Source of the DNA: an uncultured Thalassotalea sp.
GTDB lineage: Bacteria > Pseudomonadota > Gammaproteobacteria > Enterobacterales > Alteromonadaceae
Direction: 5' to 3'
DNA length: 59,537 nt
NCBI GenBank assembly: GCA_947502355.1
Contig: CANMZP010000026.1
Coordinates: 1-59,537, forward strand
Shown: positions 39,123-48,614 of the stretch, piece by piece
Layout: each line of letters starts with the position of its first letter
Numbering within the stretch: position 1 is the stretch's first letter
Made by a program: the position numbers and the translations under genes
Notes under the pieces: generated by a model
The model's database searches: none
Seen by the model: the letters and a program-made list of their open reading frames with translations, nothing else
What the model was told of the DNA's origin: nothing

Positions 39123-40862
39123 ATGAATATTCGTCAACTTTTAAATGAAAAAGTAAAAGCCGCGATGATTGCTGCAGGCTTACCTGAAGACACAAACCCA
39201 GCCGTAAACGGCTCTTCTCGCCCACAATTTGGTGATTACCAAGCCAATGGTGTTATGGGCGCTGCGAAAAAACTAAAAACCAACCCGCGTGCCTTAGCAC
39301 AAACGGTTGTTGAACACCTAGACCTTGACGGCATTGCTGAACAAGTCGAATTAGCGGGTCCTGGTTTTATTAACATCCATTTAGACAAAGCCTGGTTGGG
39401 CGAGCAATTAGCTCAAGCCAATAACGATGAGCACTTAAATGTAAGCCAAAGCTCACCGGCACAAACCGTTGTTGTTGACTACTCAGCGCCAAACTTAGCC
39501 AAAGAAATGCACGTAGGCCACCTACGTTCAACCATTATTGGTGATGCCGTTGTACGTGCTTTAGAATTTCGTGGTGAACGTGTAATCCGTCAAAATCACA
39601 TGGGTGATTGGGGCACACAATTTGGTATGTTACTGGCTCATTTAAGCGATAAACTGGCCAGTGATGAAGTAGCCGAAACCGCTTTAGCCGATTTAGAAAA
39701 TTTTTACCGTGAAGCCAAAGTACGCTTCGACGATGAAGAAGGCTTTGCCGACCGTGCCCGTGATTACGTGGTAAAACTGCAAGGTGGCGATGCGGATTGT
39801 TTAACGCTGTGGCAGCAATTTATTGATATTTCAATTCACCACAGTGAAGAAATCTACCAAAAATTAAACGTTACGCTAACGCGTGACGACATCATGGGTG
39901 AAAGTGCTTACAACCCAGATTTAAGCAATGTCATTGACGAGCTAATGGCCAAGCACATTGCCGTTGAAGACCAAGGTGCCAAAGTTGTTTTCATCGATGA
40001 GATGGCCAATAAAGACGGTGATCCTTCGGTATTTATCGTACAAAAATCGGGTGGTGGTTTCCTATACGCAACAACCGATTTATCCGCGTGTCGTTACCGT
40101 AGTGGTAAATTGGCTGCCGATCGCATCATTATCTTTACCGATGCACGTCAGGCCTTGCACTTTAAACAAGTCGAAATTACTGCTCGTAAGGCGGGGTTCT
40201 TACCAGAAAAAACCGCTTATGATCACTGCCCATTTGGCATGATGATGGGTAACGACGGCAAGCCATTTAAAACACGTACTGGTGGCACAGTAAAACTTGC
40301 TGAGTTATTGGATGAAGCGGTTAGCCGTGCGACCGAGTTAATGGCTGAAAAAATCGCTGACTTCTCGGATGAAGAGCGCTCTGAGGTTGCTCGTAAAGTG
40401 GGAATTGGCGCGGTTAAATTTGCCGATTTATCGAAAAACCGCACCAGCGACTACATCTTCAATTGGAAAACCATGTTGAGCTTTGAAGGGGCTACCGCGC
40501 CTTACTTGCAATACGCCTACACGCGTATTCAAAGTATCTTCAAGAAAGCGAATATTGATTTAGCTTCGACAACCGCAACAATGAACATTGTTGAACCACA
40601 AGAGAAAGCGCTTGCGGTTAAGTTGTTGCAATTTGAAGAAGTACTTGATGCGGTGATCAGCGAATGTACACCAAACTTGTTGTGTAACTACTTATACGAA
40701 TTAGCAAGTTTATACATGAGCTTTTACGAAGCCTGCCCAATCTTAAAAGAAGGCATCGACGAAGACGTTAAACTGGCTCGTTTGCAACTGTGTGACTTAA
40801 TTTCGAAAACCCTGAAGCAAGGTTTAGACCTGTTAGGCATTGAAGTAATGGATCGCATGTAA
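39123..40862 (+). CDS. argS: Arginine-tRNA ligase
   Basis: A class I synthetase of 579 residues. It has the N-terminal Arg-tRNA-synthetase domain, the HIGH-type motif [13 protein letters not shown], and [18 protein letters not shown] in place of a KMSKS lysine loop, as is normal for ArgRS. The C-terminal DALR-type anticodon-binding domain ends LGIEVMDRM. It begins 32 bases after prfC and may share its transcript. Confidence 0.98.
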   Translation: MNIRQLLNEKVKAAMIAAGLPEDTNPAVNGSSRPQFGDYQANGVMGAAKKLKTNPRALAQTVVEHLDLDGIAEQVELAGPGFINIHLDKAWLGEQLAQANNDEHLNVSQSSPAQTVVVDYSAPNLAKEMHVGHLRSTIIGDAVVRALEFRGERVIRQNHMGDWGTQFGMLLAHLSDKLASDEVAETALADLENFYREAKVRFDDEEGFADRARDYVVKLQGGDADCLTLWQQFIDISIHHSEEIYQKLNVTLTRDDIMGESAYNPDLSNVIDELMAKHIAVEDQGAKVVFIDEMANKDGDPSVFIVQKSGGGFLYATTDLSACRYRSGKLAADRIIIFTDARQALHFKQVEITARKAGFLPEKTAYDHCPFGMMMGNDGKPFKTRTGGTVKLAELLDEAVSRATELMAEKIADFSDEERSEVARKVGIGAVKFADLSKNRTSDYIFNWKTMLSFEGATAPYLQYAYTRIQSIFKKANIDLASTTATMNIVEPQEKALAVKLLQFEEVLDAVISECTPNLLCNYLYELASLYMSFYEACPILKEGIDEDVKLARLQLCDLISKTLKQGLDLLGIEVMDRM

Positions 40863-40893
40863 GCCGAGTTTTATCTACTCTTTAGAGATATAG

Positions 40894-40930
40894 AACAAAT
40901 TGCAATCGGTGATTGATTGCAATTTGTTCG
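40894..40930 (+). terminator. Long perfect hairpin after argS
   Basis: A 15-base perfect inverted repeat GAACAAATTGCAATC/GATTGCAATTTGTTC with a 7-base loop begins 31 bases after the argS stop. No T run follows, so it may be a transcript-end stabiliser or a factor-dependent stop rather than a classical terminator. Confidence 0.5.
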
Positions 40931-41045
40931 TGACATGGATTGCACATTCGTTAAAGATACGTTAAAATTGCAAAATCATTGGGGACTTCCCCTAAAAGCA
41001 TACATTACACTTATCTTCAAACCGTTAACTACATGGATGTGGAAA

Positions 41046-41288
41046 ATGAAACCTAATGCGCTTAGCATCTTCTTACTCATCACCATTATTATTGGTATCG
41101 CCACATCGACCATTGTTTATTATGGTTGGTATTTTGACGACTTTTTGAAAAACTCAACTTTTCAAGGTGTGTTTTTATTGGTTGCTTTAGTGTTTACGTT
41201 TTTCTTTTTCAGTTACTTTACCTTCGACTTTTTACGTCATAAAGACAAAGACGATACACCTCATTCAACAGCTAGCTCAACAGATTAA
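41046..41288 (+). CDS. Small two-helix membrane protein (80 aa)
   Basis: The product begins MKPNALSIFLLITIIIGIAT and has two hydrophobic helices (about 5-28 and 36-60) and a charged, Ser/Thr-rich tail. The start at 41046 was chosen because the longer frame begins inside the argS hairpin and its first 43 codons do not look coding. No family is recognised. It lies between argS and a TatD-type hydrolase on the same strand. Confidence 0.55.
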   Translation: MKPNALSIFLLITIIIGIATSTIVYYGWYFDDFLKNSTFQGVFLLVALVFTFFFFSYFTFDFLRHKDKDDTPHSTASSTD

Positions 41289-41370
41289 TCCGCATAACCC
41301 CGACGCAGTTATCAATAGTATTGATATAATTGTATAAAAGTCTCTTAATGTTTAACGGTTGACTCTGACC

Positions 41371-42132
41371 ATGCAATTTACCGATACGCACTGCCACCTC
41401 GATTTTATCGAGTTAAATCAGCATATGCCTGCCCTGTTCTCGCAGTGTCAAAACCAGAATATTCACCGTATTATTGTCCCGGGCATCACGGCAAAACGAT
41501 GGCCAAGAGTATTATCAGTTTGCGAACAAAGCAGTCAGTTATTTCCAGCCCTCGGCTTACACCCCTGGTGGATAAATAAGGCGACGGAGGCCGATTTAGC
41601 CCTGCTTGAAGACTATTTAAAATCACAGAAGTTAATTGCCTTAGGTGAGATAGGCATTGATGGCGGCATCGACAATATTGAAAAGCAAAGCCATTACTTT
41701 GTCGAGCAACTGAAATTAGCCGATAAATATCAGTTACCCACGCTTATCCACCATCGCAAAAGTCATCAACATATTTTGCCCATATTAAAACAACTCCGCC
41801 CCGCAAAAGGTGGCATTATTCACGCTTTCTCAGGCAGTTACCAGCAAGCAATACAATACATTGATTTGGGATTTAAATTAGGAATTGGCGGCACCATCAC
41901 CTATGAGCGTGCGAAAAAAACCATTAATGCGGTTAAACGACTGCCTTTGGAAAGCCTGGTCTTAGAAACCGATGCCCCCGCCATGCCCATCGATGGCTTT
42001 CAAGGACAAGATAACTCACCTTTAAGACTCACCAATGTGTTTCAATGTCTTAGCCGCATTAGATCTGAGCCCGCAGAGCAGCTAGCCGAACAAATAGAAT
42101 ATAACGTTAATCAGCTGCTTTTTCAGGGTTAG
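41371..42132 (+). CDS. TatD-family metal-dependent hydrolase (YjjV-like)
   Basis: A 253-residue TIM-barrel hydrolase with the metal-binding THCHLD at the N-terminus, LGLHPWW, ALGEIGID, HHRKSHQ, IIHAFSGS and LVLETDAPAMP. Members are deoxyribonucleases or related phosphodiesterases. The start at the ATG directly before QFTDTHCHLD is preferred to a TTG four codons upstream. Its 3' end overlaps the convergent smp gene by 26 bases. Confidence 0.9.
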   Translation: MQFTDTHCHLDFIELNQHMPALFSQCQNQNIHRIIVPGITAKRWPRVLSVCEQSSQLFPALGLHPWWINKATEADLALLEDYLKSQKLIALGEIGIDGGIDNIEKQSHYFVEQLKLADKYQLPTLIHHRKSHQHILPILKQLRPAKGGIIHAFSGSYQQAIQYIDLGFKLGIGGTITYERAKKTINAVKRLPLESLVLETDAPAMPIDGFQGQDNSPLRLTNVFQCLSRIRSEPAEQLAEQIEYNVNQLLFQG

Positions 42133-42784
42133 CTTTTGTCGATACGTCTTTTGTAGATGTCGGGGCATCTAAGTTCGCTTTTATTACTCTAAAGCCATGT
42201 TTGGTCAGGGTAAAACGCTCAAAACCACGCGTTAGAAGAAATCCGACAATAATCGCTAGCACAAATATAATTCGAAAATTTTCTGCCTGACCATTCATGC
42301 TGGCCTTTAATTCTTGATTCACGTCTTTTTCGTTCATCGTTAAACGAATAAAGCCCAGTAACTCGTTGGTTCTAATTTCTTCAACAACCGATAACGTTGA
42401 TGGCGCGGTATTATTACTGCCCTGCTCTAAACCATATAATTGACGGATGGTTTGACTGTCGGTGGATTGCGCAATAATTTGCCCAGACTCGTCATATAAC
42501 ACCGCATCTTTAACCAGAGACGATCCCGCAATGGCTTCAACGAAGCCTTGCAATTGTTGGTTATCTCTATTAGCCAACAATAAGATAGCGGTATCGACCG
42601 ACTGTTGAATGTAGCTATTCGAAATTTGACTGAAATGTTTGTCTATCGCTTGGTGGTTATTGCTGACATTAAAGAAAAGTTGATTGAGTAATAAAAACAT
42701 CATTAACACACCTGCGCCCAGTTGCAGCAATTTAATAAAAGGTGAGGTAATCATTGGATAAAATCGAGTGTTTAAGCGGCTCAT
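42107..42784 (-). CDS. SMP/YtjB-family membrane protein
   Basis: A 225-residue protein with an N-terminal helix (about 15-38), a periplasmic region (about 40-170) with QQSVDTAILLLANRDN and AVLYDESGQIIAQS, and a second helix (about 172-190). This matches the SMP_2 family (E. coli YtjB, once called Smp). It is divergent from serB, as in E. coli, which supports the assignment. Molecular function unknown. Confidence 0.82.
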   Translation of the reverse strand: MSRLNTRFYPMITSPFIKLLQLGAGVLMMFLLLNQLFFNVSNNHQAIDKHFSQISNSYIQQSVDTAILLLANRDNQQLQGFVEAIAGSSLVKDAVLYDESGQIIAQSTDSQTIRQLYGLEQGSNNTAPSTLSVVEEIRTNELLGFIRLTMNEKDVNQELKASMNGQAENFRIIFVLAIIVGFLLTRGFERFTLTKHGFRVIKANLDAPTSTKDVSTKANPEKAAD

Positions 42785-42884
42785 AACGAAAAAATATTGT
42801 TAAAACTATATACACTATAGAGGGTAATTTGCCATTATAGAATCAGTTTTTAGCCTTATCAGAAAATTTTTTAGGATTGTTACC

Positions 42885-43910
42885 TTGTCTGCCTCATCAT
42901 TTTTGTTAAAAAACCAGCAAACTTTACAAAAAACCTTACAACAAATTTTGCCACCAAGTGAAGTATCCCTTCCTGTGCAAATCCAATTAACAGAAAACCA
43001 TTTATTAATAGCTGAACAAGAAAAAGCGCCTGGTTTTACCGACATTGAGCTCGTCGTTTTTGCCGATTTATCGGTAGAGAATTTATCGACTATGTTAGCA
43101 AAAATGTCTTTTACTAGCTGTTTATTAACCGACATAAATCACCGTGTTGAGAAAACCAGTTACCGATTTTCAATCCAGTTAAGCAACGAACAAGCCTATG
43201 TGGATTTGAAAACTGTGATCAGCGATTATGCCCAAGCACAAGCATTTGAAGCAGCACTGCTTAAACAAGCACCAGCATTAGATACGCCGGGCTTATTACT
43301 TATGGATATGGACTCGACGACCATCGAAATTGAATGCATTGATGAAATCGCAAAATTAGCCGGTGTAGGTGAACAAGTCAGTGAAGTTACCGAGCTTGCC
43401 ATGCAAGGTAAACTGGATTTTGCAGAAAGCTTACGCGCTCGTGTGGCAACATTAAAAGATGCACCTCAGTCCATTCTTGCTCAAGTAGGTGATAACTTAC
43501 CGTTAATGCCAGGGCTGGTCACCTTAGTAACAGAACTGCACGCCAAACAATGGAAAGTGGCGGTAGCCTCAGGTGGTTTTACCTACTTTACCGAAATATT
43601 AAAAGAGCAACTTAATTTAGATGCCACTCAGGCCAATGTGTTGGAAATTATTGACGGTAAACTAACCGGCAAGGTGGTGGGCGATATTACCGATGCACAG
43701 GTTAAAGCCGACACCCTATTAGCCCTAGCTGAGCAATTTAATATTGAACATCCACAAACCGTAGCAATGGGTGATGGTGCAAATGACTTAACCATGATGG
43801 CAGCATCACATTTAGGTGTGGCTTACAAGGCAAAACCAATTGTCCGTCAAAAAGCGCAAAGCAGCATTAATTATTCAGGCTTAGATTGTTTGTTGCATTG
43901 GTTGAGATAA
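42885..43910 (+). CDS. serB: Phosphoserine phosphatase
   Basis: Last step of serine biosynthesis. The HAD nucleophile is in LLMDMDSTTIEIECIDEIAK (about residue 140), with VASGGFTYF and GDGANDLTMM for the other catalytic motifs. The 341-residue protein has a long N-terminal domain as in other marine relatives. The start is a TTG 7 bases after AGGA. It is the partner of the smp/radA neighbourhood. Confidence 0.95.
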   Translation: MSASSFLLKNQQTLQKTLQQILPPSEVSLPVQIQLTENHLLIAEQEKAPGFTDIELVVFADLSVENLSTMLAKMSFTSCLLTDINHRVEKTSYRFSIQLSNEQAYVDLKTVISDYAQAQAFEAALLKQAPALDTPGLLLMDMDSTTIEIECIDEIAKLAGVGEQVSEVTELAMQGKLDFAESLRARVATLKDAPQSILAQVGDNLPLMPGLVTLVTELHAKQWKVAVASGGFTYFTEILKEQLNLDATQANVLEIIDGKLTGKVVGDITDAQVKADTLLALAEQFNIEHPQTVAMGDGANDLTMMAASHLGVAYKAKPIVRQKAQSSINYSGLDCLLHWLR

Positions 43911-44090
43911 AAAAATCTACAAGATAAAAGAGCTGCAATCTACAAGTCTAAGCCGATTTGCAGCCCCTTTTAAGCTGCTAGATAAGAGCGCTTCAAGCCG
44001 CAAGACTGAAGCCATTTACAACCCAAACCATTGCTTTTATCTTGAAGCTTGTAGCTTGAAGCTTATAGCCTTTAACTTGAGGCCTCTTTT
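43911..44090. repeat. Degenerate AGCTGCAAG/AGCTTGAAG repeat array between serB and radA
   Basis: A gene-free 300-base gap whose first 180 bases consist of variants of AGCTGCAA, CTACAAG, AAGATAAAAG and, in inverted form, CTTGAAGCTTGTAGCTTGAA. The units resemble those at 29455-29552. The remaining 44090-44215 is plain A+T-rich sequence containing the radA promoter. Confidence 0.65.
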
Positions 44091-44215
44091 TAATTTACAA
44101 TTTGCTATATCGCCATGTAGCTTTATATTTTTTACTAATAAATTGAAAACCCTCTTGTCACGCCTTCCCCTTCACCTTACACTGTACAAATCAACAGTTA
44201 ATGATTTTTTAGAGC

Positions 44216-45598
44216 ATGGCAAAAATAAAAACAGCATTTGTTTGCAGTGACTGCGGCGCCGATTACCCTCGCTGGCAAGGTCAGTGTGGTTGTGGCGCTT
44301 GGAATACCCTGTCCGAAATAAAACTATCTTCCAGCAAAGCCAGTAACAATAAACGAGTAACCGCAACCGCAGGTTATGCCGGTGGCGTTGGCGGGGGCTC
44401 GAAAAAGATCAACGACATTGAGGCCATTGAAGCAGAGAAACAACTGACTGGTATTGGTGAACTAGACCGCGTTTTATGTGGCGGTGTGACGACAGGCTCC
44501 GTTAATATTATCTCTGGCGATCCTGGGGCCGGTAAAACCACCCTACTTTCAGATCTGGTTGCCCGAATGTCGCAAACCAAGGCATCTCTTTACTGTACCG
44601 CCGAAGAGTCCTTGTCGCAGTTTAAAAACCGGGTTAATCGCTTACGCCTAGATTACAACGAAGACTCTTTGTATTTATTGTCAGAAACCAGTGTTGAAGC
44701 CATTATTGAAGAGTTGGAAGTCAATAAAATTAAGTTTGCCGTAATCGACTCCATTCAAGCGGTGGTAACCGATACGGCTAATGGCAGCCCTGGCTCACCG
44801 TCTCAAGTAAAAAGTGCCGCACAGGCGCTTACCCAATATTGTAAGCAAAATAACGTGACCATGTTCCTTATTGCCCACGTGAATAAAAACAATGAAATTG
44901 CCGGGCCGCAAACCTTGGTGCACATTGTTGATGCCCTATTGCATATCGATACCAACGACGGTCAAATTAGAACCTTACGCGCTAATAAAAACCGTTTCGG
45001 TGATATAGACACCGTGGGTATTTTTAGAATGAATGAGCGCGGCATGACCAGCGTTGATAACCCAAGTGAGATATTCCTGTCGGGTTCAAGCACCGAATCT
45101 CCAGGCTCAACCATTACCTGTATTCGTAAGGGTAACCGCAACTTACTGCTCGAAATTCAATGTTTAACCACAGAAACTGAAGCTGAATTTCCACAACGCG
45201 TATGCGTTGGTTTAAACATGAACCGAATAAAAATGCTCACTGGTATTTTACGTAAGCATGCCCGAGTAAAAATATTTCACGATACGTTTTTCAATATCGT
45301 AGGCGGCTTAAAAATAGATGAGTCGGAAACCTGTATCGATTTAGCCTTAGTTTCAGCGTTACTAAGCAGTTTAAATGACTTTGTCGTACCAAGAACCACT
45401 TGTATTATGGGCGAGCTGAGTTTAAATGGTGATGTAAGGCCAATTGATAGCGGCGTGCCAAGGGTAAAAGAAGCGGCACAACATGGTTTTGAGCAAATTT
45501 TTATCCCTTACCGTAATTATCATAAATCAATGGAAGGTTTGGGGGCACGTATCGTCCCCGTTAAGACCGTTCATGAATTAATTGAGTTAATATCTTAG
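44216..45598 (+). CDS. radA: DNA repair protein RadA
   Basis: A RecA-related ATPase that drives branch migration in recombination. The 460-residue protein has an N-terminal zinc finger, the P-loop GDPGAGKTTLL (about 100), the RadA-specific KNRFGDIDTVG motif and a C-terminal Lon-like domain ending VHELIELIS. The zinc finger reads CSDC...GQCGCGAWNT: its second half is CxC, one residue shorter than the usual CxxC. Confidence 0.96.
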   Translation: MAKIKTAFVCSDCGADYPRWQGQCGCGAWNTLSEIKLSSSKASNNKRVTATAGYAGGVGGGSKKINDIEAIEAEKQLTGIGELDRVLCGGVTTGSVNIISGDPGAGKTTLLSDLVARMSQTKASLYCTAEESLSQFKNRVNRLRLDYNEDSLYLLSETSVEAIIEELEVNKIKFAVIDSIQAVVTDTANGSPGSPSQVKSAAQALTQYCKQNNVTMFLIAHVNKNNEIAGPQTLVHIVDALLHIDTNDGQIRTLRANKNRFGDIDTVGIFRMNERGMTSVDNPSEIFLSGSSTESPGSTITCIRKGNRNLLLEIQCLTTETEAEFPQRVCVGLNMNRIKMLTGILRKHARVKIFHDTFFNIVGGLKIDESETCIDLALVSALLSSLNDFVVPRTTCIMGELSLNGDVRPIDSGVPRVKEAAQHGFEQIFIPYRNYHKSMEGLGARIVPVKTVHELIELIS

Positions 45599-46140
45599 TG
45601 AAAGGCCGCACAATTTGAGGCTTTTTTAAGCACGTTTTAGTCCTTGCTGCATAAAAAAGTGTAACACATTTGGATCAGGTGTAAATAAGCCCCCAACCGA
45701 CTGTCATCATTACATTTTCAAACATTTGCACAACAAGGATGTTCGCCATTATTCACGCTTTTTTTGCCTTTAAAAAGAGTTCATTAGGCCCATCAATTAG
45801 AATTAAAGGGCCTAACATGGTAACATTCTTCGCGAAATTTCATACGAAACGTCATTTCTTAGCCATTGGGTTGCTAATAGTTTGCAGACCTTCCAGAGGT
45901 GACATCGTACTAAATAAGGACTACTTTTTGCGTCGCTGACGACCTTCAAAATACAATCAAAACTCATTTTGATTTCCTCAAATACACTCTGGTGTATTAA
46001 TGCCTCATAACATAATCACGCATTCATGCGAATGACATACAACGCTCAACTATTCGTTATAGCCATTATTGGACTATAGCCTGCGTAAGTTCGCATTTTG
46101 ATTACGATCATTCATTCTCATCAAAAAATAGGATGTTCCT
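45599..46140. other. Gene-free region upstream of the porin gene
   Basis: About 540 bases without a supported gene. A weak stem with a T run (near 45606-45630) may end radA transcription. A perfect 8-base inverted repeat TTAGGCCC/GGGCCTAA lies at 45784-45815. A 66-codon open frame at 45739 has no ribosome site or recognisable composition and is rejected. Confidence 0.4.
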
Positions 46141-47373
46141 AGGTTTAAAAAACATTTATTGCTTAGCTTGTTGCTAGGTTGCTCATTTTCGGCTTCGGCT
46201 TCGGCTTCGGCTTCGGCTTCGGCTTCGGCAAATACGCTTGAAGAGAAAGTAAAAGACTTACAACAAAAACTTGACCAATTGCTTGAAGAACAAGAAAAGC
46301 AAAAAGCCTCTACGTCAGACATTAAAGTTGGCGGCGCTGTGCGTTTTCAATACAGCTACGAAGACTACGACAAAGACAATTCAGATCGCAAAGGCGATTT
46401 TGACTTTGATATTTTTCGCTTAAACCTAGACGGCAGCATTGGTGATGTAATTTTATCGGCCGAATACCGTTGGTTTGATTATATGGACGTGATTCACCAT
46501 GCGTGGGTTGGCTATAATTTTGACGAAAATCAGCAAGGTAAAGTTGGCGTTACCAAAGTACCATTTGGGATCCAACCATACGCTTCGCACAGCTATTTTT
46601 TCAGCTCAAACTACTACTTGGGCCTAGAAGATGATTATGACTTAGGCGTTAACTACACCTACAAAAAAGCCAACAATCAGCTTGATATCGCATTTTACAA
46701 AAATGATGAGCAAGGTGGTATCGATGGTTATGTTTCCGATCGTTCAGAGCGTTACTCTTACGATGTCGTGGGTGTGCGTCTTGAGGGCGAAGGCATTTAT
46801 GATGCACCTAGTCTGCAAGCGGCTGAAAATAACACTTTTAACTTGCGCTACGCACATACCTTCAACCTTGACGATGTATCTATTGAAACAGGCATTTCAG
46901 GTCAGTTTGGTGAGCTAGAGCTTGACGATTCTGCCGATGGTGACCAATACGCGGCAGCGGTTCACGCCATTGTTAATTACCAGCAGTGGAATGTGCAATT
47001 ACAAGTGTCTGAATACGAATACGACGTTGATGGCATGGACGTAGACGAAATGGTTGTTGCCGCTTATGCGTTTTATGACACCATTGCGGCCGAAGCAACC
47101 TCTTACCTTGCTAACGTGTCGTACAGCTTGCCTGTAGAAATTGGCCCTATCAGTAATTTCACCTTTTACAATGACTACACCTTGGTTGGTGACAAGTCGG
47201 GTGACTTAGAAGACACCTTTATGAACGTAACGGGCGTTGCGATTACTGCCGGTGGTTTATACACCTATGTTGACTATGTGATTGCTGAAAACCAACCGTT
47301 TATTGGCGGTACCATGGCGGGCGATGGCGACAACGAAAAGCGCTTCAATATTAATTTCGGCTATTACTTTTAA
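46141..47373 (+). pseudogene. Outer-membrane porin, start codon apparently mutated
   Basis: The frame codes for a beta-barrel porin with an N-terminal coiled coil (NTLEEKVKDLQQKLDQLLEE) as in DcaP-like or trimeric porins, and ends FNINFGYYF with the terminal aromatic needed for outer-membrane assembly. A signal peptide would read FKKHLLLSLLLGCSFSASA, but its first codon is AGG, where ATG is expected 8 bases after AGGA. The only remaining start is a TTG at 46159 that loses the lysine end of the signal peptide. The barrel itself is intact, so this is either a very recent pseudogene or a gene using an unusual start. It precedes the decayed BCCT gene by 15 bases. Confidence 0.65.
46189..46230 (+). 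repeat. Hexanucleotide microsatellite in the porin signal peptide
   Basis: Seven tandem TCGGCT hexamers (the last TCGGCA) code for seven Ser-Ala pairs just before the likely signal cleavage site. Slippage would change the length in steps of two residues without breaking the frame. Confidence 0.95.
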
Positions 47374-47388
47374 TAAAGGCGCATAGGT

Positions 47389-48515
47389 ATGCATAAGAAA
47401 AACGATAAATACAGCATTCACAGTACCGACTATACGATTGGTCAGGCAACCTGTTTGTATTGTTTTGTCTGGGGTTGATCATTTCGCCATTCGGCAAATT
47501 GCGCATTGGTGGGGCAAAAGCGAAACCAGAGCATACCAATGCCTCTTGGTTTGCGATGCTTTTTGCCGCAGGTATGGGTATCGGCTTAATGTTTTGGGGG
47601 GTTGCTGAGCCCGTTGCTTACTTTACCGGTTGGTATGAAACACCATTAAACGTTGAACCTAACACACCTGAAGCGGCTAGATTAGCGTTAGGTGCAACCA
47701 TGTACCATTGGGGTTTACACCCATGGGCGATTTATACCTTGGTTGGTCTTTCATTGGCCTTTTTTACCTACAACAAAGGTTTACCACTTTCAATTCGTTC
47801 CATTTTTTACCCAATTTTAGGGGATAAAACTTGGGGTTGGCCAGGGCACATCATTGATATCTTGGCGGTATTAGCTACGTTATTTGGTTTAGCGACCTCA
47901 TTGGGATTAGGAGCACAACAAGCGGCCAGTGGTATTAACCATGTATTTGGTATTGAATCTGGCATTGGCTTACAAATAGCCGTGATTGTTGTGGTAACGG
48001 CATTAGCGGTATTTTCCGTTGTTCGTGGCTTAGATAAAGGCGTTCGAGTACTCAGTAAAGTGAACATGTTTATTGCGTTTATCTTACTTATCTTTGTTAT
48101 TTTTGCTGGTTTTGCCATCGATCAGGTAACAAACGGCATTGGCGCTTTAGGAACAGATGGATTAACAGAAGTACCACTGGCTATGTTCCAAATGTTTGAC
48201 CAATTACCAATGAGTTCGGTGTTATCGGTGATTGCCATTATTTTGGTATTGGTATTCTTCATTACCTCCTCAGACTCTGGTTCGCTGGTGATTGATAGCA
48301 TTACCTCTGGTGGTAAAATCGATGCGCCAATCCCACAACGAATTTTTTGGGCCGTAACCGAAGGCTTAATTGCTATGGCATTGCTATGGATTGGTGGCAC
48401 TGAAGCGATACAGGCATTACAAGCAGGGGCTATTTCAACGGCATTGCCGTTTACGTTTGTTCTCCTGCTTATGTGTGTGAGTTTATTGAAGGGTCTAAGA
48501 ACCGAAAAGCAATAA
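47389..48515 (+). pseudogene. BCCT-family transporter with two deletions
   Basis: The 5' piece reads MHKKNDKYSIHSTDYTIGQ and then shifts frame to a stop at 47478. From 47460 another frame continues with the transporter (FCLGLIISPFGKLRIGG). The part that carries the first membrane helices is missing. A second, in-frame, gap joins LLIFVIFAG to FAIDQVTNG, removing about 100 residues that include the substrate-binding tryptophan box of BCCT proteins. Conserved flanks are intact (GMGIGLMFWGVAEPV, TSSDSGSLVIDSI). The result, about 370 of 500 or more residues, is almost surely inactive. Substrates of the family are betaine, choline, carnitine or DMSP. Confidence 0.85.
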
Positions 48516-48532
48516 CACACGAAAGTAAATAA

Positions 48533-48570
48533 ATTGGGCTCTCTACATATACAAATTTAGAGAGCCCAAT
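48533..48570. terminator. Terminator between convergent BCCT remnant and AttH-like gene
   Basis: A perfect 12-base stem ATTGGGCTCTCT/AGAGAGCCCAAT with a 14-base loop, lying 18 bases after the plus-strand stop and 45 bases after the minus-strand stop. T-rich sequence follows on both sides, though not as a pure run. Confidence 0.65.
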
Positions 48571-48614
48571 GTCTTTTACCTTGAGCACTTGCCCATCTTA
48601 TGTTCAAAGCGTTA

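Noticed and set aside
40917-41045. N-terminal extension of the small membrane protein after argS
   Set aside because: It starts inside the argS hairpin and has no membrane or domain character; the internal start at 41046 gives a sensible two-helix protein.
45739-45939. 66-codon frame between radA and the porin
   Set aside because: No ribosome site, odd composition and no recognisable family; the region looks intergenic.
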